Assembly (NCBI GenBank): GCA_903872255.1
Contig: CAIQJW010000069.1
Location: 1 to 23,659, forward strand
Source of the DNA: an uncultured delta proteobacterium
Lineage (GTDB): Bacteria; Desulfobacterota; Syntrophorhabdia; Syntrophorhabdales; Syntrophorhabdaceae
DNA: 23,659 nucleotides
Direction of reading: 5' to 3'
Shown: piece by piece, positions 23,211 to 23,659 of the stretch
How the letters are laid out: each line of letters begins with the position of its first letter
Numbering within the stretch: position 1 is the stretch's first letter
Notes under the pieces: generated by a model
What the model was told of the DNA's origin: nothing
Seen by the model: the letters and a program-made list of their open reading frames with translations, nothing else
The model's database searches: none
Position numbers and translations under genes: made by a program

Positions 23211-23659
23211 ATGAGGATCCGTGAAGCAAATTATGATGATGGCCGGGAATTACAGGCTATTCAGTCGCGATGTATAGCGGGAAACACCCTCAAAATTGTA
23301 ACAGTGAACGGGCCTGATTTTTTCGCGCGAACAAATGCATATGAGCATTGCAAGATTTTTGTGGCGTGTGATCATGACAGAACAATCGGCTCGGTCGCCT
23401 GCGCTATTCTGGATACTGTCATCAATGGCAGGCCCGAGAAGGCAGGGTATATCTTTCAGGCCTTTGTAGCGCCGGAATTCAGGGGAAAAGGGATCGTACG
23501 GAAATTGTATGAGCACTGTGAGCAATTCCTTAAAAGCCGGGGAGTACGGATCGGCTATGGTTTGATCCTGCGAGATAATCTGGCCAACAGGCGGGCGGCC
23601 GGCAGGGCCGGCTACTTGGCCTCAGAAGGTCCCCGTATCGTGTATCTTTTTACCTACCG
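23211..23659 (+). CDS. GNAT-family N-acetyltransferase (3' end outside window)
   Basis: An open frame runs from the ATG at 23211 (GAGG 8 nt upstream) to the window edge, 149 codons with no stop. It shows the GNAT core: an N-terminal strand and helix (MRIREANYDDGRELQAIQ), IGSVACAILDTVING, and motif A, FQAFVAPEFRGKGIVRKLYEHC, with the acetyl-CoA pyrophosphate loop RGKGIV. Motif-B-like GYGLILRDNLANRRAAGRAGY follows. The substrate cannot be told. It begins 60 bp after the autotransporter stop on the same strand. Confidence 0.85.
   Translation, partial: MRIREANYDDGRELQAIQSRCIAGNTLKIVTVNGPDFFARTNAYEHCKIFVACDHDRTIGSVACAILDTVINGRPEKAGYIFQAFVAPEFRGKGIVRKLYEHCEQFLKSRGVRIGYGLILRDNLANRRAAGRAGYLASEGPRIVYLFTY

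Overview
The window reads as a piece of chromosome from an anaerobic Gram-negative bacterium of moderate GC. An autotransporter and a periplasmic chaperone imply an outer membrane. A methylene-tetrahydrofolate reductase / heterodisulfide-reductase-like operon implies a Wood-Ljungdahl-type C1 metabolism. The gene content would suit Nitrospirota or a Desulfobacterota-like lineage. This is an inference from gene families; no rRNA or other phylogenetic marker was compared.

Layout. (1) Positions 1-5143: the C-terminus of a sensor histidine kinase (+), then a cell-shape operon on the minus strand, mreB-mreC-mreD-mrdA-rodA. RodA is cut short after about 270 residues, next to an AT-rich stretch of degenerate GGATT repeats. 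(2) 5248-8470 (+): a PpiD/SurA-like periplasmic chaperone, tsaD and rsmA, divergent from mreB, followed by a small exported protein (8576-9055). (3) 9066-17490 (-): one long redox operon, hdrC-hdrB-small winged-helix gene-hdrA-mvhD-metV-metF. HdrA is a 1476-residue fusion: a first HdrA copy interrupted by a GltD/NfnB-like NAD(P)H module, then a second HdrA copy and a C-terminal ferredoxin. (4) 17619-19295 (+): a Memo-family protein with an N-terminal extension and an RsbW-like anti-sigma ATPase. (5) 19358-23659: a lipoprotein (-), a 60-codon ORF overlapping a 950-residue autotransporter with an NNGT-repeat passenger (+), and the start of a GNAT acetyltransferase (+).

The most notable point is mvhD. 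Its coding sequence is split by an in-frame UGA at codon 14, exactly where the CCxxC iron-sulfur motif needs its third cysteine. A 7-bp hairpin with a G-starting loop begins 13 nt after the UGA, as expected of a bacterial SECIS element. I read it as a selenocysteine-containing MvhD; ordinary gene callers would start it 24 codons late and lose the cluster ligands.

The operon is best read as a MetVF-HdrABC-MvhD electron-transfer complex in which NAD(P)H oxidation at the HdrA insert is linked, possibly by flavin-based bifurcation, to methylene-THF reduction. No hydrogenase or formate dehydrogenase subunits lie beside it. Two inverted arrays of CGTAAAT-type repeats sit in the only two large gaps of this operon and supply the last codons and stop codons of both hdrA and mvhD.
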